Positions 34,859 to 44,983 are shown, counted from the stretch's first letter. The stretch is 64,000 nucleotides of DNA from Collinsella aerofaciens (GCF_015546965.1 NZ_JADMUF010000001.1:124001-188000), one strand, 5' to 3'. The notes: generated by a model from the sequence alone, not told the origin. Numbers and translations: made by a program.

Positions 34859-36325
34859 TTAGAGAGATTTAATGCGGGTGCCAGCGGCCGTATCCTCAAT
34901 GGTGAGGCCCAGGTCCTTGAGCTGATCGCGGATGGCATCTGCCAGATCCCAGTTCTTGGCGGCACGGGCCTCGGCACGAGCCTCGAGAATCTTGGCAGCC
35001 GCCTCGTCCACGTCGTCACCCGTGTAGGCAACCAGGCCGGCGGCAACGCCCAGCAGGCCCAGCGGCAACTCGACCTTAGGCTCGGGAAGCTCGATGCCAA
35101 ACGTATCGAGCAGCTCGGCCAGCGTATCGGCGGCAGCCAGGGCTGCGGCCTTGTCGGCAGCATCGCCCGCCTGCTCCAGATACTGGTTGCACTCGGTCAC
35201 AAAGCCAAAGACGGCACCCATGGCACCGGCGGTGTTAAAGTCGTCATCCATGCACTCCTTAAAGGCGGCACGGGTCTCGGCGACCTTGGCGGCAAACGCC
35301 TCGGCGGCAGCCGCATCGGCATCGGCCGTCGCGTGGTTCGCAGCCCAACGCAGGTTCTCGACCGTACCGGCGATACGCGTGAGAGAGTTCTCGGCACCCT
35401 CCAGGCGCTCCCAAGAGAAGTCGAGCGGTGAGCGATAGCTCGTCTGCAGCATCAGCAAACGCAGAGCCGCGGCAGAGTGCTGCTCGAGCACCTCGGCCAG
35501 CGTAAAGAAGTTACCGAGCGACTTGGACATCTTCTCGCCGTCTACCAGCAGCATGCCCGTGTGCATCCAGGTGTTGGAGAAGCCCTGGTGCCAGGCGCAG
35601 GTGGCCTGGGCGCACTCGTTCTCGTGATGCGGGAAGGCAAGGTCGGAGCCGCCACCGTGGATGTCGATCGGAGTGCCCAGGTAGCGGTGCACCATGGCGG
35701 CGCACTCGGTGTGCCAGCCGGGACGGCCCTCGCCCCAGGGGCTCGGCCAGCTGGGCTCGCCGGGCTTGGCGGCCTTCCACAGGGCAAAGTCGAGCGGGTC
35801 GTTCTTGTCCTCGTTCTCCTCGATGCGCGCGCCCACCATAAGGTCGTCGATGTTGCGGCCCGAGACCTGGCCGTAGTTGGGATCGCTGCGCACGGCAAAG
35901 TACACATCGCCGTTATCGGCTGCGTAAGCGTGGCCCTGCTCGATAAGCGTCTTGATCATGGCGATCATGGGGCCGATCTCCTTGGTGGCGCGGGGGCGCA
36001 CATCCGGGTCGAGCACGTTGGCGGCGCGCATGACGCCGATGAACTTATCGGAGAACTCCGTCGCGACCTCAGCGGCCGTTCTGCCCTGCTCGTTGGCGCG
36101 CTTGATGATCTTGTCATCGACATCGGTGAGGTTCTGGGCGAACGTGACCTCGTAGCCGCTCGCGATGAGCCAGCGACGAATCACGTCAAAGCTGATGAAC
36201 GTGCGGGCATTGCCGATGTGGATGTTGTCGTAGACCGTGGGACCGCACACGTACATGCGGACCTTGCCGGGCTCGATGGGCTGGAACTCTTCCTTTTTAT
36301 GGGTAGCGCTGTTGTAGATACGCAT
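34859..36325 (-). CDS. cysS: Cysteinyl-tRNA synthetase
   Basis: A class I synthetase of 488 residues that charges tRNA-Cys. It has the start MRIYNSATHKKEEF, the zinc-Cys and HIGH-type motif CGPTVYDNIHIGNAR, the zinc ligands around WHTECAAM and HHENECAQ, and KMSKS in GEKMSKSLGN. The C-terminal DALR and anticodon domains end in GTRIKSL. The ATG at 36323-36325 follows AAGGAGTAACGA and lies 3 bases after the ispF stop. Confidence 0.97.
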   Translation of the reverse strand: MRIYNSATHKKEEFQPIEPGKVRMYVCGPTVYDNIHIGNARTFISFDVIRRWLIASGYEVTFAQNLTDVDDKIIKRANEQGRTAAEVATEFSDKFIGVMRAANVLDPDVRPRATKEIGPMIAMIKTLIEQGHAYAADNGDVYFAVRSDPNYGQVSGRNIDDLMVGARIEENEDKNDPLDFALWKAAKPGEPSWPSPWGEGRPGWHTECAAMVHRYLGTPIDIHGGGSDLAFPHHENECAQATCAWHQGFSNTWMHTGMLLVDGEKMSKSLGNFFTLAEVLEQHSAAALRLLMLQTSYRSPLDFSWERLEGAENSLTRIAGTVENLRWAANHATADADAAAAEAFAAKVAETRAAFKECMDDDFNTAGAMGAVFGFVTECNQYLEQAGDAADKAAALAAADTLAELLDTFGIELPEPKVELPLGLLGVAAGLVAYTGDDVDEAAAKILEARAEARAAKNWDLADAIRDQLKDLGLTIEDTAAGTRIKSL

Positions 36326-36328
36326 TCG

Positions 36329-36823
36329 TTACTCCTTAACGGTTTTCTGTAGCAGGCAGACGGCCCAGGCGCCAATTCCCTCGCCTTGGCCTTCCCAGCC
36401 AAGCTTTTCGGTCGTAGTGGCGGCAACGCCCACGTTTTCGACGTCAACGCCCAGGGCATGGGCAAGGTTGGCGCGCATGGCATCGCGGTGCGGGGTGATC
36501 TTGGGTTGCTGACAGGCAATGGTGCAATCGGCATCGACAAACTCAAAGCCCAGCTCGCGCGCATAGTCCATCACGCGAGCGAGCAGCACCATCGAATCGG
36601 CACCCTCGTAGGCAGGATCGGTATCGGGGAACAGTTTGCCAATGTCTCCCCCGCGGCAGGCGCCCAGAATAGCGTCGGCCAACGCGTGCGCGAGCACATC
36701 GGCATCCGAGTGGCCCAGCAGGCCGCGCTCGTAGGGAATGTCAACCCCGCCGATGATACATCGACGCCCCTCCACCAGACGATGAACGTCGTAGCCATGG
36801 CCAATGCGCAGGTTACTGAACAT
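36329..36823 (-). CDS. ispF: 2-C-methyl-D-erythritol 2,4-cyclodiphosphate synthase
   Basis: IspF catalyses the fifth step of the MEP isoprenoid pathway, releasing CMP. The 164-residue protein has the metal-binding DVH in GHGYDVHRL (about 8-16), HSDADV, and ATTTEKLGWEG near the C-terminus. It overlaps ispD by 11 bases, and the two genes act in the same pathway. Confidence 0.97.
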   Translation of the reverse strand: MFSNLRIGHGYDVHRLVEGRRCIIGGVDIPYERGLLGHSDADVLAHALADAILGACRGGDIGKLFPDTDPAYEGADSMVLLARVMDYARELGFEFVDADCTIACQQPKITPHRDAMRANLAHALGVDVENVGVAATTTEKLGWEGQGEGIGAWAVCLLQKTVKE

Positions 36824-37541
36824 GGGGAAGGTCCTCTCCCTCGGCCATACGACCGAGCAGAATCGCGGTTACGGGACGCAGGTCCTCGGGCACCGTCACC
36901 TTAAGGTTATCGCGCGGGCTCTGGACGCAGCGGACACGCCCACCCATGCGCTCGACCAGCGACGAATCGTCCGTGCCGATAAAGCCCTCAGCAATCGCCG
37001 CGGCATGGGCGCGTTTCATGGCGTCGACACTAAAGATCTGCGGCGTCTGTGCGGCCCAATACAGCTCGCGCGGCGGCGTCTCGACAATATTATCGCCATC
37101 GACGATCTTGAGCGTGTCGATCGCGGGCTGGCCGCACACGACACCGTCGAGGGCACGGTCGCTCTCGAGCACGTCGATAGCGTGGTCGATGGCCTCGGTC
37201 GTAATGAGCGGACGAGCGCCATCATGAATGGCGACGTATTCAAAGCCAGCCGGCACCGCGTGCACGCCTGCGCGGGTGGAATCCTGGCGGGTCGCGCCGG
37301 CATCGGCAAAACTGATGGGCGTGTCATAGTCAAACGGGTCGATGGCCAGGCGGCGCATCTCGGCACGACGCTCGGCAGGGCAAACCACGACGACGTGGCC
37401 GACCTTATCGCTACGATCAAACGCGCGAATGGACCAACTCATAAGCGGACGGCCCGCAACGTTGACAAGCTGCTTGCCGCCGGGATTTCCAAAGCGCTGA
37501 CCGCTGCCACCGGCAACGACCACGGCGCACACGGGCGCCAT
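36813..37541 (-). CDS. ispD: 2-C-methyl-D-erythritol 4-phosphate cytidylyltransferase
   Basis: IspD joins CTP to MEP in isoprenoid synthesis. The 242-residue protein shows the nucleotide-binding loop VVAGGSGQRFGNPGGKQ, the IHDGARPLI motif and QTPQIFSVDAMKRAH. The ATG overlaps the disA stop (TAATG), so translation is coupled to disA. The kinase ispE of the same pathway lies at 50.1 kb. Confidence 0.97.
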   Translation of the reverse strand: MAPVCAVVVAGGSGQRFGNPGGKQLVNVAGRPLMSWSIRAFDRSDKVGHVVVVCPAERRAEMRRLAIDPFDYDTPISFADAGATRQDSTRAGVHAVPAGFEYVAIHDGARPLITTEAIDHAIDVLESDRALDGVVCGQPAIDTLKIVDGDNIVETPPRELYWAAQTPQIFSVDAMKRAHAAAIAEGFIGTDDSSLVERMGGRVRCVQSPRDNLKVTVPEDLRPVTAILLGRMAEGEDLPHVQ

Positions 37542-38608
37542 TATGCGTTCCCCTGTTTGGTGCCCTTCATGCGGTACAGCGAGTCCGCAAGAATGGCAGG
37601 GTTGTTGACGCCAAAGTCGCCCAGGCGCTCCGGATCCTCGCTGATGTCGTCCATGAGCTCCTGCAGCGAGCCGTACTCGTCGACGATCTTCTCGGCCACG
37701 CCGTCGCGCACGACGGACACGCGCGAAAGCGTGCGCAGGCCCAGCGGCGTCATGACGGAGTCCTCGTCCAAGTCGTCATAGCCCAGAACTGCCGCCACGT
37801 GCTGCGGGTCGGACAGGTCCTTAGGCGTCATACGGGCAAGCTCGGCGCGGATCTTCTCGGCGTTGGCCTCAGAGGAATCGCTTGCGTAGTCGCGGATCAT
37901 CAGGTCGTATTCGGTATCCATGCTGGAGCCCGCGAGCTGCTCGAGCTGCATCTGCACGAGCTTGCCCTGGTTACCCAGCTTGACGATGCAATCCTTAAGC
38001 TCGGTCTTTGCCTGCTGCATGATCTCGAAGCTCGAGAAGATGCCAGTGATGTCGGCGAGCGTGACGTAGTCGTCGAGCTCAAGGGCCGTCAGGCGCAGCA
38101 GGGAGCGATCGAGCGACTGACGGGTAGTCTGGAGCGTGGCGACGAGCTGGTTGACCGAGCTCATGATGGTGGTGACGGGCTGGATCTCGTAGCTCTTGCC
38201 GTGGACGTACACGTTGACGACGGCACGACGGGCCGAGACCGAGATCACGATGGCATCGGTGAGCACCGACATACGAGCGGCGGTGCGGTGACGCATGCCC
38301 GTCTCACTCGTGGCGAGCGAGGGATCGGGATTGAGGTGGAAGTTGGCGCGCAGGATCTGGGTGAGGTCGCCATCGATGACGATGGCACCGTCCATCTTGG
38401 AGAGCTCGAACAGGCGGTTCGAGGTAAACGAAATGTTGAGCGGGAAGCCGTCGTTACCGGCGGCGAGCACGTTTTCGGTGTCGCCGACGCAGATAAGGGC
38501 GCCCAGGTGACCGGCAATGATCATGTCGAGGGCGGTGCGGATCGGCTGACCGGGGGCAGTCAGGCGGATGGCCTGTTCCATACGCTTTTGCAGCTCGTTC
38601 TTATCCAA
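37541..38608 (-). CDS. disA: DNA integrity scanning diadenylate cyclase DisA
   Basis: DisA makes cyclic di-AMP and stalls at branched DNA. The 355-residue protein has the DAC motifs DGA at 73-75 (KMDGAIVID) and RHR at 106-108 (GMRHRTAA), a helical linker, and a C-terminal helix-hairpin-helix domain (LGLRTLSRV). The start is a TTG at 38606-38608 with GGGAG 7 bases upstream; the next ATG, nine codons in, has no RBS. It leads disA-ispD-ispF-cysS. radA, often adjacent, is missing here. Confidence 0.95.
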   Translation of the reverse strand: MDKNELQKRMEQAIRLTAPGQPIRTALDMIIAGHLGALICVGDTENVLAAGNDGFPLNISFTSNRLFELSKMDGAIVIDGDLTQILRANFHLNPDPSLATSETGMRHRTAARMSVLTDAIVISVSARRAVVNVYVHGKSYEIQPVTTIMSSVNQLVATLQTTRQSLDRSLLRLTALELDDYVTLADITGIFSSFEIMQQAKTELKDCIVKLGNQGKLVQMQLEQLAGSSMDTEYDLMIRDYASDSSEANAEKIRAELARMTPKDLSDPQHVAAVLGYDDLDEDSVMTPLGLRTLSRVSVVRDGVAEKIVDEYGSLQELMDDISEDPERLGDFGVNNPAILADSLYRMKGTKQGNA

Positions 38609-38767
38609 GGCATCGCTCCCATCGTATACGCTCCATAAACGTCAATAAGTTTCTCACGGTTTGCCCCTGTGACGCCCGCAAAATCCGATGCTTACAGAAT
38701 GAGCGAACACAGCTGAGAGCCCCAATCCAAATGAGCTGCTTATGTGGTAGCATCGGGATTCGCATAA

Positions 38768-38902
38768 ATGAGGGAGTAGTCGCGTGATCGGGTTCGCCTC
38801 CGGTGGCGCGGCAAGTCAACACACTGGCCGATGCGGCCTGGCTTGCCTTAATGAACGAGACTCGTGGCTGTGCGCGCAACGCGTACGCCACGGGTCTTTT
38901 TT
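38768..38902 (+). promoter_or_regulatory. yybP-ykoY manganese riboswitch with terminator
   Basis: The leader contains the two conserved blocks GGGAGTAGT near the 5' end and AGTCAACA, and further on GAACGAGACTC, as in yybP-ykoY aptamers that sense Mn2+. The 3' part folds as a GAC(T)CGTGGC/GCCACGGGTC terminator (38858-38895) followed by six T. The downstream gene is the manganese exporter mntP, which fits ON regulation by manganese. Confidence 0.88.
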
Positions 38903-38955
38903 GTTACTCCCCCAAGAGGTACACGCGGGCCCGCCCGCAGAGAGGGAGCCAGACT

Positions 38956-39534
38956 ATGGGACTCGCAGAGCTCGTGTTGCTCGCCGTTGGCCTTTCGATG
39001 GACGCCTTTGCCGCTTCCATCTGCAAGGGCCTTGGCATGAAGAAGATCAACCTTAAAGTCGCCGTGGTGCTCGGCTTGTTCTTTGGCGGCTTTCAGGCCG
39101 GCATGCCCGTAATCGGTTGGGCGCTCGGCAGCCAATTCATGGGCATCATCGGACCCATCGACCATTGGATCGCCTTTATCCTTTTGGCCTTTATCGGCGG
39201 CAAAATGCTGTGGGAGGCTTTTACCGAGGACGAGGATGAAGGCGACGGCAAGGATGCCGAAAAGATTGAACTGGGCGAGTACCTGATCCTCGCCATCGCC
39301 ACCTCAATCGACGCCCTGGCCGTGGGCATCTCGTTCGCCGCGCTTTCGGTCGACATCGTTCCCGCCGTATCGCTCATTGGCATCACAACGTTTATCTTCT
39401 CCGTCGCCGGCGTAGCGATCGGCCACACCTTTGGCGCGCGCTACGAAAAACCCGCCACCATCGTGGGTGGCGTCGTGCTCATCCTCATCGGGCTTAAGAT
39501 CTTACTTGAGCATCTGGGGATCCTCGCGCTGTAA
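38956..39534 (+). CDS. mntP: Manganese efflux pump MntP
   Basis: A 192-residue exporter with six hydrophobic helices. It has the two repeated Asp motifs of the family, LSMDAFAASICKG near the start and SIDALAVGISF in the second half, with an acidic loop EDEDEGDGKD between. The ATG at 38956 follows GAGGGAGCC; the open frame extends upstream through the riboswitch but is not translated from there. It is the only plus-strand gene between disA and clpC. Confidence 0.95.
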   Translation: MGLAELVLLAVGLSMDAFAASICKGLGMKKINLKVAVVLGLFFGGFQAGMPVIGWALGSQFMGIIGPIDHWIAFILLAFIGGKMLWEAFTEDEDEGDGKDAEKIELGEYLILAIATSIDALAVGISFAALSVDIVPAVSLIGITTFIFSVAGVAIGHTFGARYEKPATIVGGVVLILIGLKILLEHLGILAL

Positions 39535-39539
39535 CGAAT

Positions 39540-39572
39540 AACGGCCGCCCGGCATTACGCCAGGCGGCCGTT
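39540..39572. terminator. Bidirectional terminator between mntP and pepD
   Basis: AACGGCCGCC/GGCGGCCGTT stem with TTTTC on the plus strand and a weaker T tail on the minus strand. The two genes converge here. Confidence 0.85.
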
Positions 39573-39612
39573 TTCATAGCCAGCCGTTTTAGAGCGGCTT
39601 CACAGGCGACCT

Positions 39613-41070
39613 TTACGCAGCGAGGCGCTTGAGGACATCGATGAGCAGCTCGTAGAAGCGCTCGGCAGAAGCGAGCTCCATGCTCTCGTCCGGGGTGTGG
39701 ACATCGGAGAGCGTCGGGCCCACGGCGATGGCGTCCAGGCCGTGCAGGGCCTCGGCAAACAGGCCGCACTCAAGGCCGGCGTGAATGGACTCGATGCGCA
39801 GCTCGGAGCCAAAGAGCTCGCGATAGCTCTCGACGAAGACGTCGCGGACCGGCGAATGCTCGGCATAGCTCCAGCCGGGATACTCGAACTCGAACTTGGC
39901 GTCGAAGCCCAGGACATCGGCCAGCGTCTGCAGGCGGTCCTTAAACTCGTTCTGCAGCGAGGTGATCGAGGAGCGCGGGGACAGCATGATCTTGACCTCG
40001 TCGTCAGAGGTGGCAACCACACCGATGTTGGAGGAAACCTCGACGGAGCCGTCGGTGGCGACGTTGCGGCGAATCACGCCGTTAGGGGCAAGACGCAGGG
40101 CGCGGATGAGGGCAAGCGCGGACTTCTGGTCCATGGCCTCGGCCTCGGCGTCGTCGGCAATCTCGACGGTGCAGGTAAAGCCGGGGTCGAAGACCTCGAG
40201 CTCGGCAGTGACGTCGGCGATGATGCCCTTTGCGATCTGGGCCGCGGCCTCGGCGGCAGCGTGGTCGGCGTAGACCAGAACAGCCTTGCACTCACGGTTG
40301 ATGGCGTTGTCCTTGGTGCCGCCGTTGAAGCTGACGATGGCGGGCTCGCCGGCAACCATCAGGCGGTCGATAATGCGGGCCATGATGAGGTTGCCGTTGC
40401 CGCGCTCCAGGTGGATATCGCTGCCGGAGTGACCGCCCAGCAGGCCGGAGATGTCGAGCGTGAGGGTGCTACCGGTCTTGTGCTCGCGCGCGATCGGGCA
40501 GGTGTAGGTAACGACGACACCGCCGGCGCAGCTGACGGTGGCAACGCCCTCTTCCTCGGAGTCAAGGTTAATCATGGTGCGGGCGCTAATCTGGGACTTG
40601 TCGAGCGTCTCGGCGCCGACCAGGCCAGTCTCCTCGTCGGTGGTGAATACGCACTCGAGGGCAGGGTGAACGATCGAATCGTCATCGAGAACAGTGAGCA
40701 TCAGAGCGACGGCGATACCGTTGTCGGCGCCCAGGGTGGTGCCGTTGGCGGTGAGGACGCCGTCCTTGACGACCAGGTCGATACCATCGGTCGTAAAGTC
40801 GTGCTCAACGGAGCCCAACTTGTCGCACACCATATCGATGTGGCCCTGTAGCATCACGGTCGGGGCATTCTCGGCGCCGGCAGATGCGGGCTTGCGAATG
40901 ATGACGTTGTAGACCTCGTCCTGATACACATCGAGACCGCGCTCCTTGGCAAACGCGACCAGGAAATCGCTGATGCCCTTCTCGTTGCCAGACCCACGGG
41001 GGATCGCGCTGACCTCCTCAAAGAAATGGAACAGCTGGGCGGGCTCGTAGCCGGTAATCTTGTAGTCCAT
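39613..41070 (-). CDS. pepD: Aminoacyl-histidine dipeptidase (PepD, M20C)
   Basis: A two-zinc dipeptidase of 485 residues that cleaves Xaa-His and other dipeptides in the cytosol. The metal ligands appear in QGHIDMVCD, GADNG, TDEETGLVGA, NLDSEEEG and a C-terminal HAGLECG. The lid domain begins near GGHSGSDIHLERGN. I use the ATG at 41068-41070 (MDYKITGYEP) after AAGGAGG; the frame continues 35 codons upstream without an RBS. Confidence 0.95.
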   Translation of the reverse strand: MDYKITGYEPAQLFHFFEEVSAIPRGSGNEKGISDFLVAFAKERGLDVYQDEVYNVIIRKPASAGAENAPTVMLQGHIDMVCDKLGSVEHDFTTDGIDLVVKDGVLTANGTTLGADNGIAVALMLTVLDDDSIVHPALECVFTTDEETGLVGAETLDKSQISARTMINLDSEEEGVATVSCAGGVVVTYTCPIAREHKTGSTLTLDISGLLGGHSGSDIHLERGNGNLIMARIIDRLMVAGEPAIVSFNGGTKDNAINRECKAVLVYADHAAAEAAAQIAKGIIADVTAELEVFDPGFTCTVEIADDAEAEAMDQKSALALIRALRLAPNGVIRRNVATDGSVEVSSNIGVVATSDDEVKIMLSPRSSITSLQNEFKDRLQTLADVLGFDAKFEFEYPGWSYAEHSPVRDVFVESYRELFGSELRIESIHAGLECGLFAEALHGLDAIAVGPTLSDVHTPDESMELASAERFYELLIDVLKRLAA

Positions 41071-41230
41071 GGTGCCTCCTTGGCGCAACTGGTTAGACAG
41101 TAAGACATGCGACTTGTATATTCCCAGACTTTGCGTGCATAAACCAGTCGAAAACGCCGAGCGCCCTCGCATCATCGGCTAACGGTGGACCGTATAGCGT
41201 AACGGTCACAACTTCCGCAGCTCTACAAAT

Positions 41231-41256
41231 CGAGGCGCCCTTTCCGGAGCGCCTCG
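41231..41256 (-). terminator. Hairpin after clpC
   Basis: CGAGGCGC/GCGCCTCG stem 29 bases past the clpC stop; the minus-strand tail ATTTGTAG is only weakly T-rich. Confidence 0.6.
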
Positions 41257-41284
41257 ATTGCGCGTATCAAATTGTCGCCACGCC

Positions 41285-43927
41285 CTACAGTGCGCCGGAA
41301 CCGGCTTGCATCATGCCGCCGGGGCCCGAGCTCACGCCACTGCTCACAGGCGCGGCGTTTCCGGTGTGCGGCGCCGCCGGAGCGGTATCGCCCCCGAGTG
41401 CACCCGCCGGACGCGGCGCCGGGATCTCACCCGTGCCGTGGCTAAAGACAAACTTGCCGTCGACCACGTCGCACAGGACGGTATCGCCCTCGCCCCATTC
41501 GCCGGCCAGAAGCTCCTCGGACAGCGGGTCCTCGATAAGCTTTTGGATAGCACGGCGCAGCGGACGCGCACCGTTGGTGAGGTCGGTGCCCTCGGCCACG
41601 ATCTTGTCATAGGCCGCATCGGTGAGCTTGATGTTCATGCCGTTGGCAATCAAACGCTGACGTAGGTCGTCCACCAGCAGGTGCGCGATCTTGGTGAGAT
41701 TCTCGCCCGAGAGCTTCTGGAACACCACAATGTCGTCGATACGGTTGAGCAGCTCGGGGCGGAACAGGCGCTTGAGCTCGCCCATCGCGCGGCCCTTGAT
41801 CTCACTCGACGTGAGACCCTGCTCGCCGGTAGTGCCAAAGCCAACGCTCGCATCCTGTGCGATCTCGCGGGCGCCCACGTTGGACGTCATGATGATCACG
41901 GTGTTGCGGAAGTCGACCGTCTTGCCTTGGCTATCGGTCAGACGACCCTCCTCCAGCACCTGCAACAGAATGTTGAAGATGTCGGGGTGTGCCTTCTCGA
42001 TCTCGTCGAACAGCACAACCGAGTACGGGTGACGGCGCACAGCCTTGGTGAGCTGGCCGCCCTCGTCATGACCCACGTAACCCGGAGGGCTACCGATGAG
42101 CTTGGAGACCTCGAACTCGCTGCCGAACTCCGACATGTCAAAGCTGATGAGCGCGTCCTTGCTGCCAAAGAGGTACTCGGCGAGCGTCTTGGCGAGCTCA
42201 GTCTTGCCCGTGCCGGTGGGGCCCAGGAAGATAAAGCTACCGCCGGGGCGACGCGGGTCCTTGAGCGGCGAGCGGCTGCGGCGCACGGCCTTGGCGACGG
42301 CCTCGACGGCCTCGTCCTGGCCGATAATGCGGGTCTTGAGCACGCTTTCGGTCTGCAGCAGGCGACGGCTCTCGCTCTCGGTGAGCGAGGAAACCGGCAC
42401 GCCAGAGGTCACGGACACGATGTCGGCAATCTGACTCACGTCGATGGTGAGCGGGCTGGCGTCGAGCTCGGCGGTCCAGGCGGCCTTGGCTTCGGCGAGT
42501 TCAATCTCGGCGGCCTTCTGCTGCTCGGTGATCTCGGCGGCCTTGTTCATGTCATCGCTCTCGGTGGCCTCCTGCGCGGCGGCCTTGAGCTCCTCTATGC
42601 GATGCTCAGCCTCACGCACCGGCTCGGGCGCGCGATTCGCGGCGATGCGAGCGCGGGCACCGGCCTCGTCGATGAGGTCGATGGCCTTATCGGGCAAGAA
42701 GCGATCCTGGATGTAGCGGTTGGAAAGGTTCGCGGCGGCCTCGATAGCACCCTGCGCATAGCGCACATGGTGGTGCTCCTCGTAGCGCGGCTTGAGCGCG
42801 GTCAGGATCTTGACCGTGTCCTCGACGCTCGGCTCCTCGACATCGATGGTCTGGAAGCGACGCTCGAAGGCCGGGTCCTTGGTGAGATACTTGCGGAACT
42901 CCTCGGCCGTGGTGGCACCGATGATCTGGAAGGCACCGCGTGCAAGCACGGGCTTGAGCATGGAGCTCGCATCGATGGATCCCTCGGCAGAACCGGCACC
43001 GATGATAGTGTGCATCTCGTCGATAAACAGGATGACGTCGTCGGCTTCGGTTGCCTCCTGGATCACGTTCTTGAGGCGCTCCTCAAACTCACCGCGATAC
43101 TTGGCGCCCGCAACGAGGCCCGGCAGGTCGAGCGTCCAAATATTCTGGTTCATGAGGTTCTCGGGCACGTTGCCAGCTGCGATCTGCTGCGCCAGGCCCT
43201 CGACGATAGCCGTCTTGCCCACGCCGGGGTCACCCAGGATAAGCGGGTTGTTCTTGGTGCGGCGCGAAAGGATCTCCATCATGCGCTGGACTTCCTTTTC
43301 GCGGCCAATCACGGGATCGAGCTCGCCGTCGCGCGCCTTCTGCGTGAGGTTGGTGGCGAACTGCTTGAGCGTGTCGGTGCCGCTCCCCTTTTGCTGAGAG
43401 GCATCCGAGCCGCTAAAGAACGGCAGGCCCGCACCGGGACGACCAGCACCGGCACCGGCGAGCGGACGCTTCTTGTCCTGGTCCTTGGCGGTGAGTTTCT
43501 CGATAGCCTTTTTGATGGAGGCGGACGACACGCCCAGGCGCATGAGGATGTCCATGGCCATGCCGTTGCCCTCTTCGACGATGCCGATGAGCAGGTGCTC
43601 AGTCGACACGTAGGTCTGGTTGTTCTCGCGCGCCACGCGGAAGGAGCGCTCCATCACGCTGATGACGAGCGGCGTAAAGGCGAGCTTAGCGGCCTCGGTC
43701 TCCTCGCTGGGCTCGGGAACGGTGGTCTGGACTTCTTTGAGCGTGTCCATGATGTCATCGTAGGAGATATCGAGCGAGCGCAGTGCCTCGGCGGCAATGC
43801 CCTCGTCCTCCTTGGCGAGCGCGAGTAGCAGATGCTCGGTGCCCACCTTATTTGAATGAAGATCGAGCGCCTCTTGTTTGGCCATGGACATGACCTTGCG
43901 CGCGCGATCGGTAAAACGGTCTAACAT
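41285..43927 (-). CDS. clpC: ATP-dependent Clp protease ATP-binding subunit ClpC
   Basis: A Hsp100 unfoldase of 880 residues that feeds substrates to ClpP. It has two N-terminal Clp repeats (1-150), AAA domain 1 with GDPGVGKTA and [10 protein letters not shown], a UVR-like coiled middle domain ([18 protein letters not shown]), AAA domain 2 with [10 protein letters not shown] and the [14 protein letters not shown] loop, and a Gly/Ala-rich tail. AGAGGAACTAGC precedes the ATG. ctsR, mcsA and mcsB, usual partners in Firmicutes, are absent, and I see no HAIR or CtsR operator upstream. A hairpin lies in its 5' leader at 43974-43999. Confidence 0.96.
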   Translation of the reverse strand: MLDRFTDRARKVMSMAKQEALDLHSNKVGTEHLLLALAKEDEGIAAEALRSLDISYDDIMDTLKEVQTTVPEPSEETEAAKLAFTPLVISVMERSFRVARENNQTYVSTEHLLIGIVEEGNGMAMDILMRLGVSSASIKKAIEKLTAKDQDKKRPLAGAGAGRPGAGLPFFSGSDASQQKGSGTDTLKQFATNLTQKARDGELDPVIGREKEVQRMMEILSRRTKNNPLILGDPGVGKTAIVEGLAQQIAAGNVPENLMNQNIWTLDLPGLVAGAKYRGEFEERLKNVIQEATEADDVILFIDEMHTIIGAGSAEGSIDASSMLKPVLARGAFQIIGATTAEEFRKYLTKDPAFERRFQTIDVEEPSVEDTVKILTALKPRYEEHHHVRYAQGAIEAAANLSNRYIQDRFLPDKAIDLIDEAGARARIAANRAPEPVREAEHRIEELKAAAQEATESDDMNKAAEITEQQKAAEIELAEAKAAWTAELDASPLTIDVSQIADIVSVTSGVPVSSLTESESRRLLQTESVLKTRIIGQDEAVEAVAKAVRRSRSPLKDPRRPGGSFIFLGPTGTGKTELAKTLAEYLFGSKDALISFDMSEFGSEFEVSKLIGSPPGYVGHDEGGQLTKAVRRHPYSVVLFDEIEKAHPDIFNILLQVLEEGRLTDSQGKTVDFRNTVIIMTSNVGAREIAQDASVGFGTTGEQGLTSSEIKGRAMGELKRLFRPELLNRIDDIVVFQKLSGENLTKIAHLLVDDLRQRLIANGMNIKLTDAAYDKIVAEGTDLTNGARPLRRAIQKLIEDPLSEELLAGEWGEGDTVLCDVVDGKFVFSHGTGEIPAPRPAGALGGDTAPAAPHTGNAAPVSSGVSSGPGGMMQAGSGAL

Positions 43928-44112
43928 GCTAGTTCCTCTTAGACGAGCTAGTTTTTCAAACGCAAAGCGCCACTCGTGGCGGCGCTTTGGTCTCTTTACC
44001 CATATGGAGTATATGTTAACCGCTGGGGCCTTTTCCGCATGCAGCCATACGACAACGTCTACAAAAAAGGAATCGCCGGGTGCGGCGGGCGCTCTAGGTT
44101 AGAGGCTGTTGC

Positions 44113-44715
44113 CTAGCAGGCAGGCTCGGCGTCCATGCTCTCGGCAATGTCATTGACGGCATCGGCAACGGGAGCGCCAGACATACGCACAAGCTCCATA
44201 TGCTGCTCTTCAAAGACGGTTCCCATGGGGAAGGCGCGGCGGAAGACAAAGCGAGCAACCGGACCAGCCACCAGCAGGTTCCAGGGCAGGGCCATGATAA
44301 AGTTGCGCGGAATGTTGACGAGCCACATCATCGGCAGCGCCTGCAAATTGGCAAGCGGGCCGCCGGGCATATGGAACAGGCCTTCGCACGCGCCGTAGAG
44401 CGACATGATGATAACCATGGGAACGACCATGCAGGAGCTGACGGCGAGCGTCATGGCAAGCGGCGAGCTCTTGCCCGGCGTGACCAGGAATTTAAAGGCG
44501 AAACCCTTGGCAAGGGGGCTGGCAACAAACCAGTCGCAGCACATGGCAAAAATGTAGGCAACGGGGAAGCCGAGCCACGCGGCGGCAACAACCTCGCCGT
44601 TGATGGCCCCATGCTGCAGGGCAACGTTGTAGATGCTCATCCAGAGCACCATGCAAAAGCACATGATAAAGGTGAACAGCAGGCTCTCTCGTTTGTTGAT
44701 AGGCATAAAGGGCAT
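44113..44715 (-). CDS. DUF2798 membrane protein
   Basis: A 200-residue integral membrane protein with about four to five hydrophobic helices arranged as two related halves. The halves begin with the pairs FTFIMCFCMVLWMSIYN and LAMTLAVSSCMVVPMVIIMS, the pattern of DUF2798 proteins. Function is unknown in the family. The ATG at 44713-44715 follows AGAAAGGACC; the longer frame has no RBS. It lies 185 bases before clpC, with a strong terminator upstream. Confidence 0.82.
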   Translation of the reverse strand: MPFMPINKRESLLFTFIMCFCMVLWMSIYNVALQHGAINGEVVAAAWLGFPVAYIFAMCCDWFVASPLAKGFAFKFLVTPGKSSPLAMTLAVSSCMVVPMVIIMSLYGACEGLFHMPGGPLANLQALPMMWLVNIPRNFIMALPWNLLVAGPVARFVFRRAFPMGTVFEEQHMELVRMSGAPVADAVNDIAESMDAEPAC

Positions 44716-44754
44716 GGTCCTTTCTGTGTTACGCCGCGGCACCACGCAACAAAA

Positions 44755-44801
44755 ACGGGCGGGCAAGATGGAGCTGTTGGAACTTCATCTCGCCCGCCCG
44801 T
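44755..44801 (-). terminator. Strong terminator after the ThrE-type gene
   Basis: ACGGGCGGGC..AGATG pairs with CATCT..GCCCGCCCGT, followed on the minus strand by TTTTTTG. Confidence 0.85.
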
Positions 44802-44916
44802 GGTACGTGCGTCTGCGACTACTTATGTGGTGAAACCAGCCTAGCATGAAAGGCCTGCGCTTCGTAAGCGTTGAGTTTATGAAGATGCAGGGCACCAATA
44901 ATCCCCCGACCCCATA

Positions 44917-44983
44917 AGTTGCGGTGGAATACGGACTGTTTTGACCCTTTAAGCAGCAATTCAGTCTCTATTTCACCGCAACT
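44917..44983. repeat. 67-bp palindromic element, copy 2
   Basis: The left end AGTTGCGGTGGAATA (44917-44931) pairs with TATTTCACCGCAACT (44969-44983). The length equals that of copy 1 at 8818-8884, and the inner stem differs but also pairs (GGACTG with CAGTCT). It lies 36 bases after the ThrE-type stop codon. Confidence 0.82.

Noticed and set aside
41681-43828. 715-codon plus-strand frame
   Set aside because: Antisense to clpC; no RBS or recognisable domain.
43928-44112. CtsR or HspR operator upstream of clpC
   Set aside because: Neither the CtsR heptad repeat nor the HAIR inverted repeat is present. Only a hairpin is seen.
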